A DNA stretch of 64,000 nt from Pseudomonas guariconensis (GCF_015680235.1 NZ_JADLJL010000013.1:55513-119512), one strand, 5' to 3'; counted from the first letter of the stretch, positions 12,086 through 23,740 are shown. A program made the numbers and translations. The notes: generated by a model not told the origin, from the sequence alone.

Positions 12086-12693
12086 ATACCTCGCACTTCA
12101 TCGCGGTTCAGCGCCAGCCATTGCAGGCCGATGATGGTCGCGGCGTTGCAGATGCGCCCGTCGCGCACGGCCTGCAAGGCATCCTCGAAGGCCCAGACGC
12201 GTACGCGGATGTCCTCGCCCTCCTCCTCCAGGCCGTGAAGCCCGCCGGCGCCCTCGCTGCTGCAACGCCCCAGGAACAGGTGAACATATTCATCGCTGCC
12301 GCCCGGCGACGGGAAATAGCGGGTCATCGGCCACAGCGCGCTGAACGCAAGGCCCGCTTCTTCTTCAGCTTCGCGGTGGGCGACTTCCTCGGGCTGCTCG
12401 TCCTTGTCGATCAACCCGGCGACCATCTCGATCAGCCAGGGGTTTTCCACCTTGCCCATGGCACCGACGCGGAACTGCTCGATCAGCACCACCTCGTCGC
12501 GCAGCGGGTCGTACGGCAGTACGCAGACCGCGTCGTGGCGCACGAACAGTTCGCGGCTGATCTCACGGCCCAGACCGCCGACGAACAGTTCGTGACGCAG
12601 GCGCACTTTGTCGAGCCGGTAGAAGCCCTGGAAGCAGTTGGCCCGTTCGACGATCTCGACCGCCTTGGGTTGCGAATTCAACGTGTCTGACAT
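12076..12693 (-). CDS. nudF: ADP-ribose pyrophosphatase (Nudix)
   Basis: 205 residues. The Nudix box is GLIDKDEQPEEVAHREAEEE followed by AGL, matching GX5EX7REUXEEXGU. The upstream strands and the SPGGSDEYVHLFLG segment fit the ADP-ribose pyrophosphatase subfamily. It splits ADP-ribose to AMP and ribose 5-phosphate. It is the first gene of the minus-strand nudF-DUF1249-cpdA group and is divergent from the lipoprotein gene at 12878. Confidence 0.92.
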   Translation of the reverse strand: MSDTLNSQPKAVEIVERANCFQGFYRLDKVRLRHELFVGGLGREISRELFVRHDAVCVLPYDPLRDEVVLIEQFRVGAMGKVENPWLIEMVAGLIDKDEQPEEVAHREAEEEAGLAFSALWPMTRYFPSPGGSDEYVHLFLGRCSSEGAGGLHGLEEEGEDIRVRVWAFEDALQAVRDGRICNAATIIGLQWLALNRDEVRGMWK

Positions 12694-12877
12694 GGAAATC
12701 CTCGTTACCTCGTTTACCGCATCGCGCCATCCTACTCTGCGTACCGCCGTGTTTCACCCCTTTCCGGCGACCGTTGAGGCAACCGGGACAGAGCCTCTCT
12801 ACTCTGTTAGCTTAGTGGCGAACCGACGGCTTCGCCGACGGTCAAAGGCCGACTCCCTTTGTTCTGCAAGGATCATC

Positions 12878-13624
12878 ATGACGCTTGTCAAACTGACTTC
12901 CGTGGCCGTGCTGGCAATGGCCCTGGGCGCCTGCCAGAGCTTGTTCGAGCCCAACTACCGGGCCCCGCTCGAGGTCAAGCGCGACGCCTGGGAACACGTC
13001 AAGCCCGGTTGCAGCGAGAGCGACTGCCCACTGGTGAACATCGACACCATCCACTTCCCGGCCCTGCCCAAGCTCGACGCCATCGTCGAAAAACGCCTGT
13101 TGCAGTTGACCGAGGACAACCAGCACAGCGGCGCGCCCACCTCGCTGCAGGCCTACGAGCAGCAGTACTTGGCCAGCGCCGAGAAGCGCAACAGCAGCTA
13201 CCTGCAGGCCAAGGTACGCGAGCAGCATGACGGGCTGGTGATCATCGAGCTGTCCAGCTACCTGGACAGCGGCGGCGCCCACGGCATGCCCGGGCGCGGT
13301 TTCATCAACTATTCACGCAAGCTGGACAAGGTCCTGACCCTGCAGGACATGCTCCTGCCCGGCCAGGAAGACACCTTCTGGAAGACCGTGGAAGAGTCCC
13401 ACCGTGCCTGGATGATCAGCACCGGCATGGACAAGGACCCGGAGTTCATCAAGACCTGGCCGTTCCGCAAGTCCCCCCATGTGGCCCTGACCTACGGCGC
13501 GGTCGTGGTCAAGTACGAGGTCTATGCCATCGCGCCCTATTCCATGGGCCACATCGAGCTGAAGATCCCCTACCCACGCCTGAACGGCGTGCTCAGGCCT
13601 GAGCTGTTTCCCGGCCGCGGCTGA
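12878..13624 (+). CDS. DUF3298/RsiV-like lipoprotein
   Basis: 248 residues. The signal peptide ends MALGAC (Cys19), a lipobox. The mature part contains the SSYLDSGGAHGMPGRGFINY segment, close to the GGAHG-NY signature of DUF3298/RsiV-C domains. In RsiV this domain binds lysozyme; whether this protein does is not known. The ATG at 12878 follows AAGGATCATC; longer in-frame starts run into the nudF promoter region and would hide the signal peptide. Its 3' end overlaps the 3' end of cytX by 32 bases on the opposite strand. Confidence 0.75.
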   Translation: MTLVKLTSVAVLAMALGACQSLFEPNYRAPLEVKRDAWEHVKPGCSESDCPLVNIDTIHFPALPKLDAIVEKRLLQLTEDNQHSGAPTSLQAYEQQYLASAEKRNSSYLQAKVREQHDGLVIIELSSYLDSGGAHGMPGRGFINYSRKLDKVLTLQDMLLPGQEDTFWKTVEESHRAWMISTGMDKDPEFIKTWPFRKSPHVALTYGAVVVKYEVYAIAPYSMGHIELKIPYPRLNGVLRPELFPGRG

Positions 13625-14876
13625 GGCTCAGCAGGCCGTGCAGCCCCCCTGCCAGCAGCAGTGCCGGCAGGGTCGCCCCCAACTCCGGCGCGACATTCGC
13701 CATCAGGTGATACGCCGCCACGCCCACTGCCCAGGCCAGCAGTGCCTGCCAGTGTAGCCCGGCCACCAGCGTCGGCATCTGCCGCCGACGAACGACGAAG
13801 TGGTCCATCAGCACCACGCCGAACAGCGGCGCGAACACCGAGCCGATCAGCAGCAGGAAGTTCTGATACTGGGCCAGCGGCGCCAACAGGGCGACCAGGG
13901 TGCACAGCACGCCGATGGCCAGAGCCAGGTGCTCGACCTTCAAGTGCACCAGCAGGCCGGTAGACACCGCCGCCGAGTGGATGTCGGCGAAGGCGTTTTC
14001 CGACTCGTCCAGCAGGATGAGCAACAGCGGGATACCTAGCCCGGCACCGGCCAGGGCCAGCAGCAGGGCATTGACTTCACCACTGGGCGCGAAGGCCAGG
14101 GTGTAGGCCACGCCCAGGCTCATCAGCCAGGCATTACCGATGAAGAAGCCCAGTGCCGTGCCGCCGAATACACGGCCGGCGCGCTGGCCGAACCGCGAAT
14201 AATCGGCGATCAACGGCAGCCACGACAGCGGCATGGCGATGACGATGTCGAAGCCCACCGCCAGCGACATCGAGCCATCGCCGGCGCGCTGCCACAACCC
14301 GGCCAGATCGGCCTTGGCGAACAGGTTCCAGGTCAGCCACAGGCAGGCGCCGAGCAGCAGCCAGATCCCCCACTTGCGCAGCACCTTGCGCACGAAGGCC
14401 AGCGGCCCGCTGACGGCGAGCAGGGTGGCCAGGGCGCCGAAGCACAAGGTCCAGAGCACCGGGCTGGTCCAGGCGCTGCCTTCGCCGAAGGCGCGGGCGC
14501 CCAGCAGGCTGGCGGCGTCACGCATGACGATGATCTCGAACGAGCCCCAACCGACCAGTTGCAGCAGGTTGAGCAGCGCCGGCAGGCGCGCGCCCTGGCG
14601 GCCCAGGCTGAGCCGCAGCGTGGCCATGGCCGACAGGCCCGTGTCGCTGCCGATCACCCCGGCGGCGGCCAACAGCAGCACGCCGACCGCCGTGCCCAGG
14701 ACGATCGCCAGGATCGCTCCCGCCAAGCCCAGGCCCGGCGCCAGCAGCGCGCCGACCTGCAGGACCATCAGGCCGATGCCGAGGGAGAACCAGAGGGAAA
14801 ACAGGTCGCGAGCGCCGAACTGGCGCTGGCTGTGGGGGACCGGGTGGTCCGGGGAGAAGTGGCTGGGTGTGCTCAT
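13593..14876 (-). CDS. cytX: Hydroxymethylpyrimidine transporter CytX (NCS1 family)
   Basis: 427 residues with about 12 membrane segments, from RDLFSLWFSLGIGLMVLQVG to LLAGGLHGLLSLSRGR. The N-terminal FSLWFSLG and the middle PLSWLPLIADYSRF segments are typical of the CytX branch of NCS1 transporters. CytX is proposed to import the thiamin precursor HMP. It is downstream of thiC on the same strand, which fits. The ATG at 14876 follows GGCGAG; in-frame codons further upstream run through REP sequence and are not credible. Confidence 0.85.
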   Translation of the reverse strand: MSTPSHFSPDHPVPHSQRQFGARDLFSLWFSLGIGLMVLQVGALLAPGLGLAGAILAIVLGTAVGVLLLAAAGVIGSDTGLSAMATLRLSLGRQGARLPALLNLLQLVGWGSFEIIVMRDAASLLGARAFGEGSAWTSPVLWTLCFGALATLLAVSGPLAFVRKVLRKWGIWLLLGACLWLTWNLFAKADLAGLWQRAGDGSMSLAVGFDIVIAMPLSWLPLIADYSRFGQRAGRVFGGTALGFFIGNAWLMSLGVAYTLAFAPSGEVNALLLALAGAGLGIPLLLILLDESENAFADIHSAAVSTGLLVHLKVEHLALAIGVLCTLVALLAPLAQYQNFLLLIGSVFAPLFGVVLMDHFVVRRRQMPTLVAGLHWQALLAWAVGVAAYHLMANVAPELGATLPALLLAGGLHGLLSLSRGRETAQA

Positions 14877-14927
14877 GATGGCGCTCGCCGGGGTGTTATT
14901 GGTGTTCTTGGCGAGGACTGCGTCCTC

Positions 14928-15035
14928 GTTTCGCGGCACAAGGCCGCTCCTACAAGAGACCGCGCAGGACCTGAACCTTGCGCTGCCCCTGTAGGAGCGG
15001 CCTTGTGCCGCGAAAGGGCCGCGAAGCGGCCCCTC
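14928..15035. repeat. Inverted REP pair (BIME) between thiC and cytX
   Basis: Opposed copies of the TAGGAGCGGCCTTGTGCCGCGAAA-type REP, at about 14931-14960 and 14990-15035. They fill the 166 bases between thiC and cytX and could lower downstream expression. Confidence 0.85.
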
Positions 15036-15042
15036 AACCGTC

Positions 15043-17174
<2,132 letters not shown>

Positions 17175-17338
17175 AGAACATGCGCAGTCTAGACTCAAGT
17201 GGCCGGCAAAGCCAAGCGGGTAGATGCCGGGATGATGAAAGGCGTCGCGGAGATTGTGGCCGGATGCGCGTGGTACTAGACTGGCCCCTCATTCAATACT
17301 CACCAGTTCAGTAATTAATTTCGTACAAGGATTGCCCT

Positions 17339-18769
17339 ATGCTGCGCAAACTCTCACTGGCGATTGCCGTGTCTTGTGCGTCCAACGGAGTGGTCTGGGC
17401 AGCGGATGTGCCCACGACGGTGAAGACCGACCTGATCAGCGTCTACCAGGAAGCGGTCGACAACAACGCCGACCTGGCCGCCGCCCGCGCCGACTACGGC
17501 GCACGCCGCGAAGTAGTCCCCCAGGCCCGCGCCGGGCTGCTGCCGAACCTGTCGGCCGGCGCCGAGATGATGAACACCCGCACCAAGTTCGACGAGCCTT
17601 CGGTCACCTCCAACCGCAGCGGCAATTCATGGAACGCGACCCTGGCGCAGCCGATCTTCCGCGCCGACCGCTGGTTCCAGTTGCAGGCAGCCGAGGCAGT
17701 CAATGAACAAGCGGCCCTCGAGCTGTCCGCGACCGAGCAGAACCTGATCCTGCAAACCGCGGAGAACTATTTCTCAGTACTGCGTGCCCAGGACAACCTG
17801 GCCTCGACCAAGGCCGAGGAAGCGGCGTTCAAGCGCCAGCTGGACCAGTCCAACGAACGCTTCGACGTTGGTCTCTCGGACAAGACCGACGTACTGCAGT
17901 CCCAGGCCAGCTACGATACCGCCCGGGCCAACCGGATCATTGCCGAGCGCCAGGTCCAGGACGCTTTCGAGGCCCTGGTGACCTTGACCAACCGCGAATA
18001 CGGTTCGCTCCAGGGGGTGGTCCACACCCTACCGGTGCAGGTGCCGACGCCCAACGACGCCAAGGCTTGGGTCGAGACCGCAGCGCGGCAGAACCTCAAC
18101 CTACTGGCCACCAACCATGCCGTCACCGCCGCCGAGGAAACCCTGCGCCAACGCAAGGCCGGCCACGCGCCGACCCTGGATGCGGTGGCCCGCTACCAGA
18201 AGGGCGACAACGACAGCCTGGGCTTCTCCAACCCGCAGCCCGGCGTGCGCTACAGTGGCGACGTCGAGCAGACCAGCATCGGCCTGCAGCTGAACATTCC
18301 GATCTACAGCGGCGGCCTGACCAGCTCCCAGGTACGCGAGGCCTACCAGCGCCTGAGCCAGAGCGAGCAGCAACGCGAGAGCCTGCGCCGCCAAGTGGTG
18401 GAAAACACCCGCAACCTGCACCGGGCGGTGAACACCGACGTGGAGCAGGTGCAGGCACGCAAGCAGTCGATCATTTCCAACCAGAGCGCCCTGGAGGCCA
18501 CCGAGATCGGCTACCAGGTCGGTACCCGCAACATCGTCGACGTGCTCGACGCCCAGCGCCAGCTGTACACCTCGGTGCGCGACTACAACAACAGCCGCTA
18601 CGACTACATCCTCGACAACCTGCGCCTGAAACAGGCCGCCGGCACCCTCAGCCCGCAGGATCTGCAGGACCTGGGGCGCTACCTGAAGGCCGACTACAAC
18701 CCCGACAAAGACTTCCTGCCGCCAGACCTGGCTGCGGCAGCGGCCAAGAACTTCGAACGCAGGCCTTGA
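17339..18769 (+). CDS. tolC: TolC family outer membrane efflux protein
   Basis: 476 residues. The signal peptide is cut after VVWA, and the mature protein starts ADVPTTVKTDL. Two repeats of coiled-coil/beta structure follow, with LTLTNREYG-like and VGTRNIVDVLDAQRQLY segments typical of TolC. It forms the outer membrane channel for type I secretion and tripartite efflux. The ATG follows CAAGGATTGCCCT. It is divergent from thiC and convergent with waaA, with a REP pair between. Confidence 0.9.
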   Translation: MLRKLSLAIAVSCASNGVVWAADVPTTVKTDLISVYQEAVDNNADLAAARADYGARREVVPQARAGLLPNLSAGAEMMNTRTKFDEPSVTSNRSGNSWNATLAQPIFRADRWFQLQAAEAVNEQAALELSATEQNLILQTAENYFSVLRAQDNLASTKAEEAAFKRQLDQSNERFDVGLSDKTDVLQSQASYDTARANRIIAERQVQDAFEALVTLTNREYGSLQGVVHTLPVQVPTPNDAKAWVETAARQNLNLLATNHAVTAAEETLRQRKAGHAPTLDAVARYQKGDNDSLGFSNPQPGVRYSGDVEQTSIGLQLNIPIYSGGLTSSQVREAYQRLSQSEQQRESLRRQVVENTRNLHRAVNTDVEQVQARKQSIISNQSALEATEIGYQVGTRNIVDVLDAQRQLYTSVRDYNNSRYDYILDNLRLKQAAGTLSPQDLQDLGRYLKADYNPDKDFLPPDLAAAAAKNFERRP

Positions 18770-18771
18770 GA

Positions 18772-18875
18772 TTGGCGGCGCTTTGCGCCCCTATCGCGGG
18801 ACCGGATGGGATGGCGTCACAGCGGACCTGTGGGAGCGGGCTTGTCCCGCGATTGGGCTGCACAGCAGCCCCCAG
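18772..18875. repeat. Inverted REP pair (BIME)
   Basis: A degenerate reverse copy at about 18774-18806 and a clear forward GGGAGCGGGCTTGTCCCGCGAT copy at about 18831-18855, followed by a GGGCTG/CAGCCC hairpin. It lies between convergent tolC and waaA. Confidence 0.78.
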
Positions 18876-18882
18876 CATCCAC

Positions 18883-20154
18883 TTACGTCAACAGCCTCCC
18901 CAGCCCATCCAACAGCCGCTGCAAAGCCCCCTGGTTGGCCAGCATCACCGCCCTGCCCGCCTCGCCCATGCGCCGGGCATCCTGGGGCAACTCGACCAGC
19001 CGACGTACCGCCCCGGCCAAGCCGCTGGCATCGTCCACTTCCTGCAACGCCCCCGCCTCGCGCAGCATCGCGCTGATTTCCAGGAAGTTGAACACGTGCG
19101 GGCCCGTGAGTACCGGCAACGCCAGTGCCGCCGGCTCCAGCGGGTTATGCCCACCGGTGGGCACCAGGCTGCCGCCGACAAAGGCAATGTCGGCCAGGGC
19201 ATAGAGGAACAACAGCTCACCCATGGTATCGCCGAGCAAGACCTGGGTCTGAGCTTCTACCGGCACGCCGGAAGAACGTCGCACGGTGGCGAACTGCGCT
19301 TGGCACAGGCCATGCACCGCATCGAACCGCTCGGGATGGCGCGGCACCAACACCAACAGCGCATCGCCATGAGCCTGTAGCAGTTGCCGGTGGGCCTCGA
19401 GGATCAATGCATCCTCACCCTCGTGGGTACTGGCCGCGATCCATACCGGGCGCTCGCCGGCCCCCCAGCGCTCACGCAGATCACGGGCACGCGGCTGAAG
19501 CTGCGCGTCGATCTTCAGGTCGAACTTGATCGAGCCGGTCACCTGCACGCACTCAGGCCGTGCGCCCAGGCTGCGGAAACGCTGCGCCTCGGTCTCGGTC
19601 TGCACTGCGATCAGGCTCATCTCGGCCAGCATCGGCCGGGTCAGACCGGCGAAACGCGCATAGCCACGGGCCGAACGCTCGGACAGCCGCGCATTGGCCA
19701 GGGCCACCGGAATGCCGCGCTTGGCGCACTGGTGGATGTGATTGGGCCACAGCTCGGTCTCCATGATGATGCCCAACCGCGGCCGGACATGATCGAGGAA
19801 GCGCCCCGCCGCCCAAGGCAGGTCATAAGGCAGGTAGCAATGCTGGATTCGCGGCTCGTCGGCGAACATCGCGCGGATCCGCTCCGAACCGGTGGGCGTC
19901 ATGCAGGTCAGGGTGACCGGCAGGTCCGGGTAAGCCTTGAGCAAGGCGCGGATCATCGGCGCGGCAGCGATGCTTTCGCCCACCGACACCGCGTGCACCC
20001 AGATGCCGTCCCGGCGCATCGGCGCAAGCTTGCAAGCGAAGCGCTCGGCGATGCGCTGGCCGTAGGCCGGCGCCTTGCGCGCACGCAGGTACAGGCGCAG
20101 CGCAACCAGCGGCAGGCCTAGGTGGAAAAGCAGGGTATAGAGGGTTCTGTTCAT
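18883..20154 (-). CDS. waaA: 3-deoxy-D-manno-octulosonic acid transferase
   Basis: 423 residues. An N-terminal membrane anchor (TLLFHLGLPLVALRLYLRAR) is followed by a GT-B glycosyltransferase (GT30). Recognised segments are GIWVHAVSVGE, LTCMTPTGSERI, PYDLPWA, ETELWPN, GGSLVPTGGHNPLEPAALA and GPHVFNF. It adds Kdo to lipid A at the cytoplasmic face of the inner membrane. I use the ATG at 20154, which gives the usual MNRTLYTLLF start. The longer ORF would overlap the LysR gene out of register with the family. Confidence 0.95.
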   Translation of the reverse strand: MNRTLYTLLFHLGLPLVALRLYLRARKAPAYGQRIAERFACKLAPMRRDGIWVHAVSVGESIAAAPMIRALLKAYPDLPVTLTCMTPTGSERIRAMFADEPRIQHCYLPYDLPWAAGRFLDHVRPRLGIIMETELWPNHIHQCAKRGIPVALANARLSERSARGYARFAGLTRPMLAEMSLIAVQTETEAQRFRSLGARPECVQVTGSIKFDLKIDAQLQPRARDLRERWGAGERPVWIAASTHEGEDALILEAHRQLLQAHGDALLVLVPRHPERFDAVHGLCQAQFATVRRSSGVPVEAQTQVLLGDTMGELLFLYALADIAFVGGSLVPTGGHNPLEPAALALPVLTGPHVFNFLEISAMLREAGALQEVDDASGLAGAVRRLVELPQDARRMGEAGRAVMLANQGALQRLLDGLGRLLT

Positions 20155-20206
20155 GGCGACGCAGTGTACTAGGAACTGCACGAAAAGACCTGTCGGGCAC
20201 CGCCTC

Positions 20207-21097
20207 TCAGCCGATGGCCCGCAGGTGCACAGCAAAGCGTTCGGCCAGCCACTGCGCCGCCGGCCCCAAGGGTTGGTCGCGGCGCCAGGCCAGTTCGACG
20301 ACCAGCGCAGGCGGGCGCCACTCGCTGTCGAGTTCGACCATCTGCGCCTGGTAGGTCGGGTACTGCACCACATGCCGTGGCAGCCAGGCCCAGCCCAGCC
20401 CGCGCATCAGCAGCTCGGCCATGGCATAAAAGCTGTCGGCGCGCCACACCTGCGGGCTGATCGCCTCGCCCCCGGGGTAGCCGCTTTGCTGCGGTGTGAT
20501 CAATAACTGCCGGTGACGAGCCAACTGCTGGCGAGTCACCTTCCGCTCGCCCGCCAGCGGATGGTCCACGGCACATACGGTGACCATCTCCACGCTGCCC
20601 AGGGCGCGGCGCTCCAACGACGCGGGAATGCGCTCGTGATGAAAGAACAACCCCAGGTCGGCGCGACGCTCCACCAGCTTGCGCGCCACGTCGCCCTGGG
20701 CGCCGCTGGCCACCTGTACTTCCAGGAAGGGGAAACGGCTGGCCAGCTCGTCGAGGCTGTCGATCACCGGCTGGTAGGGCATGGCCTCATCCTGGGCCAC
20801 GCGCAACAAGGCTTCCTGGCCACGCATCAGAGCCAGGGCCCGGCCATCCAGGCGCTCGCACTGGCGCAGCAATTCTCGCGCATCCTCGAGCAGGGCCGCC
20901 CCGCTTTCGGTCAGCCGCGGCTGGCGGCCGCTGCTGCGCTCGAACAAGGTCACGCCCAGGTCCGCCTCCAGCAGCGCGATGGCATTGCTGACCGCCGACT
21001 GTGCCTTGTGCTGCTCCCGGGCGACAGCGGAAAACGAGCGCAGCTCGGTGACCCGCAAGAAGGTGCGCAGTTGGTCGAGATCCCACTGTTGGGCCAT
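20207..21097 (-). CDS. LysR family transcriptional regulator
   Basis: 296 residues. The N-terminal winged helix (DLDQLRTFLRVTELRSFSAVAREQHKAQSAVSNAIALLE) and the C-terminal effector domain are complete. The ATG at 21097 is preferred because GGAGAT lies 9 bases upstream; the alternative at 21112 uses bases inside that ribosome site. It is divergent from the SMR gene, which is its likely target together with its own promoter. The effector is unknown. Confidence 0.88.
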   Translation of the reverse strand: MAQQWDLDQLRTFLRVTELRSFSAVAREQHKAQSAVSNAIALLEADLGVTLFERSSGRQPRLTESGAALLEDARELLRQCERLDGRALALMRGQEALLRVAQDEAMPYQPVIDSLDELASRFPFLEVQVASGAQGDVARKLVERRADLGLFFHHERIPASLERRALGSVEMVTVCAVDHPLAGERKVTRQQLARHRQLLITPQQSGYPGGEAISPQVWRADSFYAMAELLMRGLGWAWLPRHVVQYPTYQAQMVELDSEWRPPALVVELAWRRDQPLGPAAQWLAERFAVHLRAIG

Positions 21098-21126
21098 GCA
21101 ACCTATCTCCATAGCAGATAGGTAAT

Positions 21127-21151
21127 GACTTTACCCCATCCGACGAAAGTC
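21127..21151. promoter_or_regulatory. Inverted repeat GACTTT-N13-AAAGTC, possible LysR operator
   Basis: Six-base perfect arms at 21127-21132 and 21146-21151 lie in the 88-base gap between the divergent LysR and SMR genes. A plausible -10 for the SMR gene, TAGAAT, follows at 21152-21157. The assignment as operator is inferred from position and symmetry. Confidence 0.45.
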
Positions 21152-21185
21152 TAGAATGCCCACCCAGCAACGGAGGACCCCGATC

Positions 21186-21518
21186 ATGAATGCCTACACC
21201 TACCTGGCCATCGCCATCTGCGCCGAAGTCATCGCCACCGCTTCCATGAAGGCGGTCAAGGGCTTGAGCACGCCATTGCCGCTGCTGCTGATGGTCTGGG
21301 GCTATGCCGTGGCGTTCTGGATGCTGACCCTGGTGGTGCGCAGCATTCCGGTGGGCATCGCCTACGCTATCTGGTCGGGCCTGGGTATCGTGCTGATCAG
21401 CGTCGCCGCTCTGGTGATCTATGGGCAGAAACTGGATGTGCCGGCCATGCTGGGGATGGCCATGATCGTCGGTGGCGTGGTGGTGATCCAGCTGTTCTCC
21501 AAGACGGCCGGCCACTGA
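21186..21518 (+). CDS. SMR family multidrug efflux protein (EmrE-like)
   Basis: 110 residues with four membrane segments. Glu14 (AICAEVIATASMK) is the proton- and drug-binding residue conserved in EmrE. Other family features are WGYAVAFWML and IAYAIWSGLG. It should act as an antiparallel dimer that exports cationic compounds. The ATG follows CGGAGGACCCC. A divergent LysR gene may regulate it. Confidence 0.9.
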   Translation: MNAYTYLAIAICAEVIATASMKAVKGLSTPLPLLLMVWGYAVAFWMLTLVVRSIPVGIAYAIWSGLGIVLISVAALVIYGQKLDVPAMLGMAMIVGGVVVIQLFSKTAGH

Positions 21519-21542
21519 CTGGCATCGGCTTTATCGTCGCTG

Positions 21543-21663
21543 CAGCCCTATCGCCGGGCAAGCCCGCGCCTACACGGGATCAGCGCAGCCCGGAAGGGCT
21601 GGGTGATCTCCCACAGGAACGGAGCCGTTGCTTGTGGGAGCCGGCTTGCCGGCGATGAGGCCC
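21543..21663. repeat. Inverted REP pair (BIME)
   Basis: A reverse copy (ATCGCCGGGCAAGCCCGCGCC, about 21549-21578) and a forward copy of the GGGAGCCGGCTTGCCGGCGATGAGG type (21637-21662) lie between the SMR gene and the FAD oxidoreductase gene. Confidence 0.8.
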
Positions 21664-21718
21664 GCACGCGTCCACAGCCTGTATACTGGGCAACTGTCCC
21701 AGTTCTAGAGGTGCTCGC

Positions 21719-22894
21719 ATGCCATCTGCCATTTCCACTGACGTGCTGATCGTCGGCGCCGGGGTCGCTGGCCTCTGGCTCAACGCAAGGTTGCGGCGCC
21801 TGGGGTATTCGACGGTGCTGGTGGAACGCGCAAGCCTCGGTGGCGAGCAGACCATCAAGTCCCAGGGCATCATCCATGGTGGTACCAAGTATGCCCTGCA
21901 TGGGGCCTTGACCGGTGCCTCCGAGGCCATCGCCGACATGCCGCGCCGCTGGCGCGAGGCGTTGGCCGGCAATGGCGAACTCGACCTGGGCAAGACGCGC
22001 CTGCTGTCCGAGGCCCACTACCTGTGGTCCCCCGGCACCCTGGCGGGCAACCTCACCAGCTTCTTCGCCAGCAAGGCCGTGCGTGGCCGGGTCGACCAGG
22101 TCAAGGGCGAGCAACTGCCCCCTGCCCTGCAGGATCGCGCCTTCAAGGGCAAGGTCTATCGCCTGGCCGAGCTGGTCGTCGACGTGCCGAGCCTGCTCGC
22201 CAACCTGGCCGAACTGGCCGGTGACAGCCTGCTGGCCGGCGAACGCATCGAGCCGCTGCGCGAGGGCGACGAACTGCTCGGCCTGCGCGTGGATGGCCGT
22301 GAGATACGCGCCCAGCGTATCGTGCTCAGTGCCGGTGCCGGCACCGAAGCCCTGCTCCAGGCGCTGGGGCTGGAGCAGCCGGCCATGCAGCGCCGACCGC
22401 TGCACATGGTCATGGCCAAGGGGCCGAACCTCAAGCCGCTGTATGCCCACTGCCTGGGCGGCGGGCCCAAGCCGCGTGTCACCGTCACCACCCACCCGGC
22501 CCACGATGGCCAATGGGTCTGGTACCTCGGTGGCGACCTGGCCGAGGCCGACGGCGTGGCACGCGAACCTGCCGAGCAGATCGCCGCGGCGCAGAAGGAG
22601 ATCGCCAGCCTGCTGCCTTGGGTCGACCAGGGCCAGGTGCGCTGGGCCACCTTGCGGGTCGATCGCGCCGAACCCGCGCAATCCGGGTTGATCCGCCCGG
22701 ACAACGCCTTCCTCGCAGAGCAGCATCGCCTGCTGGTGGGCTGGCCGACCAAGCTGGCCCTGGCGCCCGACTTCGCCGACCGCGTGCTGGCGAGCCTGGA
22801 GCGCGACGGTATCCGCCCCGCCGCGCAACCTGACCTTGCCGACCTGCCTCGTCCCGCCCTCGGCGTACCTGCCTGGGAGCGACTGCTGCCATGA
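21719..22894 (+). CDS. FAD-dependent oxidoreductase (DAO-type)
   Basis: 391 residues. The N-terminal dinucleotide-binding motif is VLIVGAGVAGLWLNARL with the acidic end of strand 2 in VLVERA. A glycine-oxidase-like fold follows, with SQGIIHGGTKYAL and the C-terminal LVGWPTKLALAPDFAD segment near the FAD. The substrate is unknown. Its stop overlaps the start of the aldo-keto reductase by 4 bases (ATGA), so the two are translationally coupled. Confidence 0.78.
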   Translation: MPSAISTDVLIVGAGVAGLWLNARLRRLGYSTVLVERASLGGEQTIKSQGIIHGGTKYALHGALTGASEAIADMPRRWREALAGNGELDLGKTRLLSEAHYLWSPGTLAGNLTSFFASKAVRGRVDQVKGEQLPPALQDRAFKGKVYRLAELVVDVPSLLANLAELAGDSLLAGERIEPLREGDELLGLRVDGREIRAQRIVLSAGAGTEALLQALGLEQPAMQRRPLHMVMAKGPNLKPLYAHCLGGGPKPRVTVTTHPAHDGQWVWYLGGDLAEADGVAREPAEQIAAAQKEIASLLPWVDQGQVRWATLRVDRAEPAQSGLIRPDNAFLAEQHRLLVGWPTKLALAPDFADRVLASLERDGIRPAAQPDLADLPRPALGVPAWERLLP

Positions 22895-23703
22895 GCCTGC
22901 CGACCCTGCACGATTTCCTGCGGCCGCTGGGCAGCACCGGCCTGAAGGTCTCCCCGCTGGGCCTGGGCACGGTCAAGCTCGGCCGCGATCAGGGCGTCAA
23001 ATACCCCAATGGCTTCACCATCCCAGGCGATGACGAAGCGCGCCTGCTGCTGGCCCAGGCCCGCGAGCTGGGCATCAACCTGATCGACACCGCGCCGGCC
23101 TACGGTCGCAGCGAGGAACGCCTGGGCCCCTTGCTGCGCGGCCAGCGCGACCACTGGGTGATCGTCAGTAAGGTGGGCGAGGAATTCGACAATGGCCAGT
23201 CGCACTTCGACTTCAGTGCCGCCCATACCCGCCGGTCGGTGGAGCGCAGCCTGCGCCGTCTGGAAACCGACCACATCGAACTGGTGCTGGTGCATTCCGA
23301 CGGCAATGACGTGCAGATCCTGGAGCAACAAGGCGTCTACCAGACCCTCGCCGAACTCAAGCAGGAGGGCAAGATCCTCGGTTACGGGCTGTCCGGCAAG
23401 ACCGTGGCGGGTGGGCTGAAGGCCCTGGAACAAGGCGATTGCGCCATGGTCACCTACAACCTCAACGAGCAGGCGGAGCGCCCGGTACTGGACTACGCTG
23501 CCGAACACGGCAAGGCCATCCTGGTGAAGAAGGCCTTGGCCAGCGGGCATATCTGCCTGGCACCAGGGGTCGATCCGGTGCAGGCCAGCTTCGAGCTGCT
23601 GTTCGCCCACCCTGGGGTGAGCAGTGCTATCGTCGGCACCATCAACCCGTTGCACCTGGCCCATAACGTGGCCACCGTCGCCCGAATCCTGGGCCAGCCT
23701 TGA
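22891..23703 (+). CDS. Aldo/keto reductase
   Basis: 270 residues. It has the AKR barrel with catalytic-type residues in DTAPAYGRSEERLG (Asp, Tyr), VIVSKVG (Lys) and LVLVHSDG (His). Strand 1 begins GLKVSPLGLGTVKLG. It likely reduces or oxidises a carbonyl with NADP(H). It is coupled to the FAD oxidoreductase gene and is followed after 37 bases by a gene of unknown role, suggesting one three-gene operon. Confidence 0.85.
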   Translation: MSLPTLHDFLRPLGSTGLKVSPLGLGTVKLGRDQGVKYPNGFTIPGDDEARLLLAQARELGINLIDTAPAYGRSEERLGPLLRGQRDHWVIVSKVGEEFDNGQSHFDFSAAHTRRSVERSLRRLETDHIELVLVHSDGNDVQILEQQGVYQTLAELKQEGKILGYGLSGKTVAGGLKALEQGDCAMVTYNLNEQAERPVLDYAAEHGKAILVKKALASGHICLAPGVDPVQASFELLFAHPGVSSAIVGTINPLHLAHNVATVARILGQP

Positions 23704-23740
23704 GTCGCCCTGGCGGGCGCCCAACGCAAGGAGGAGCCTC

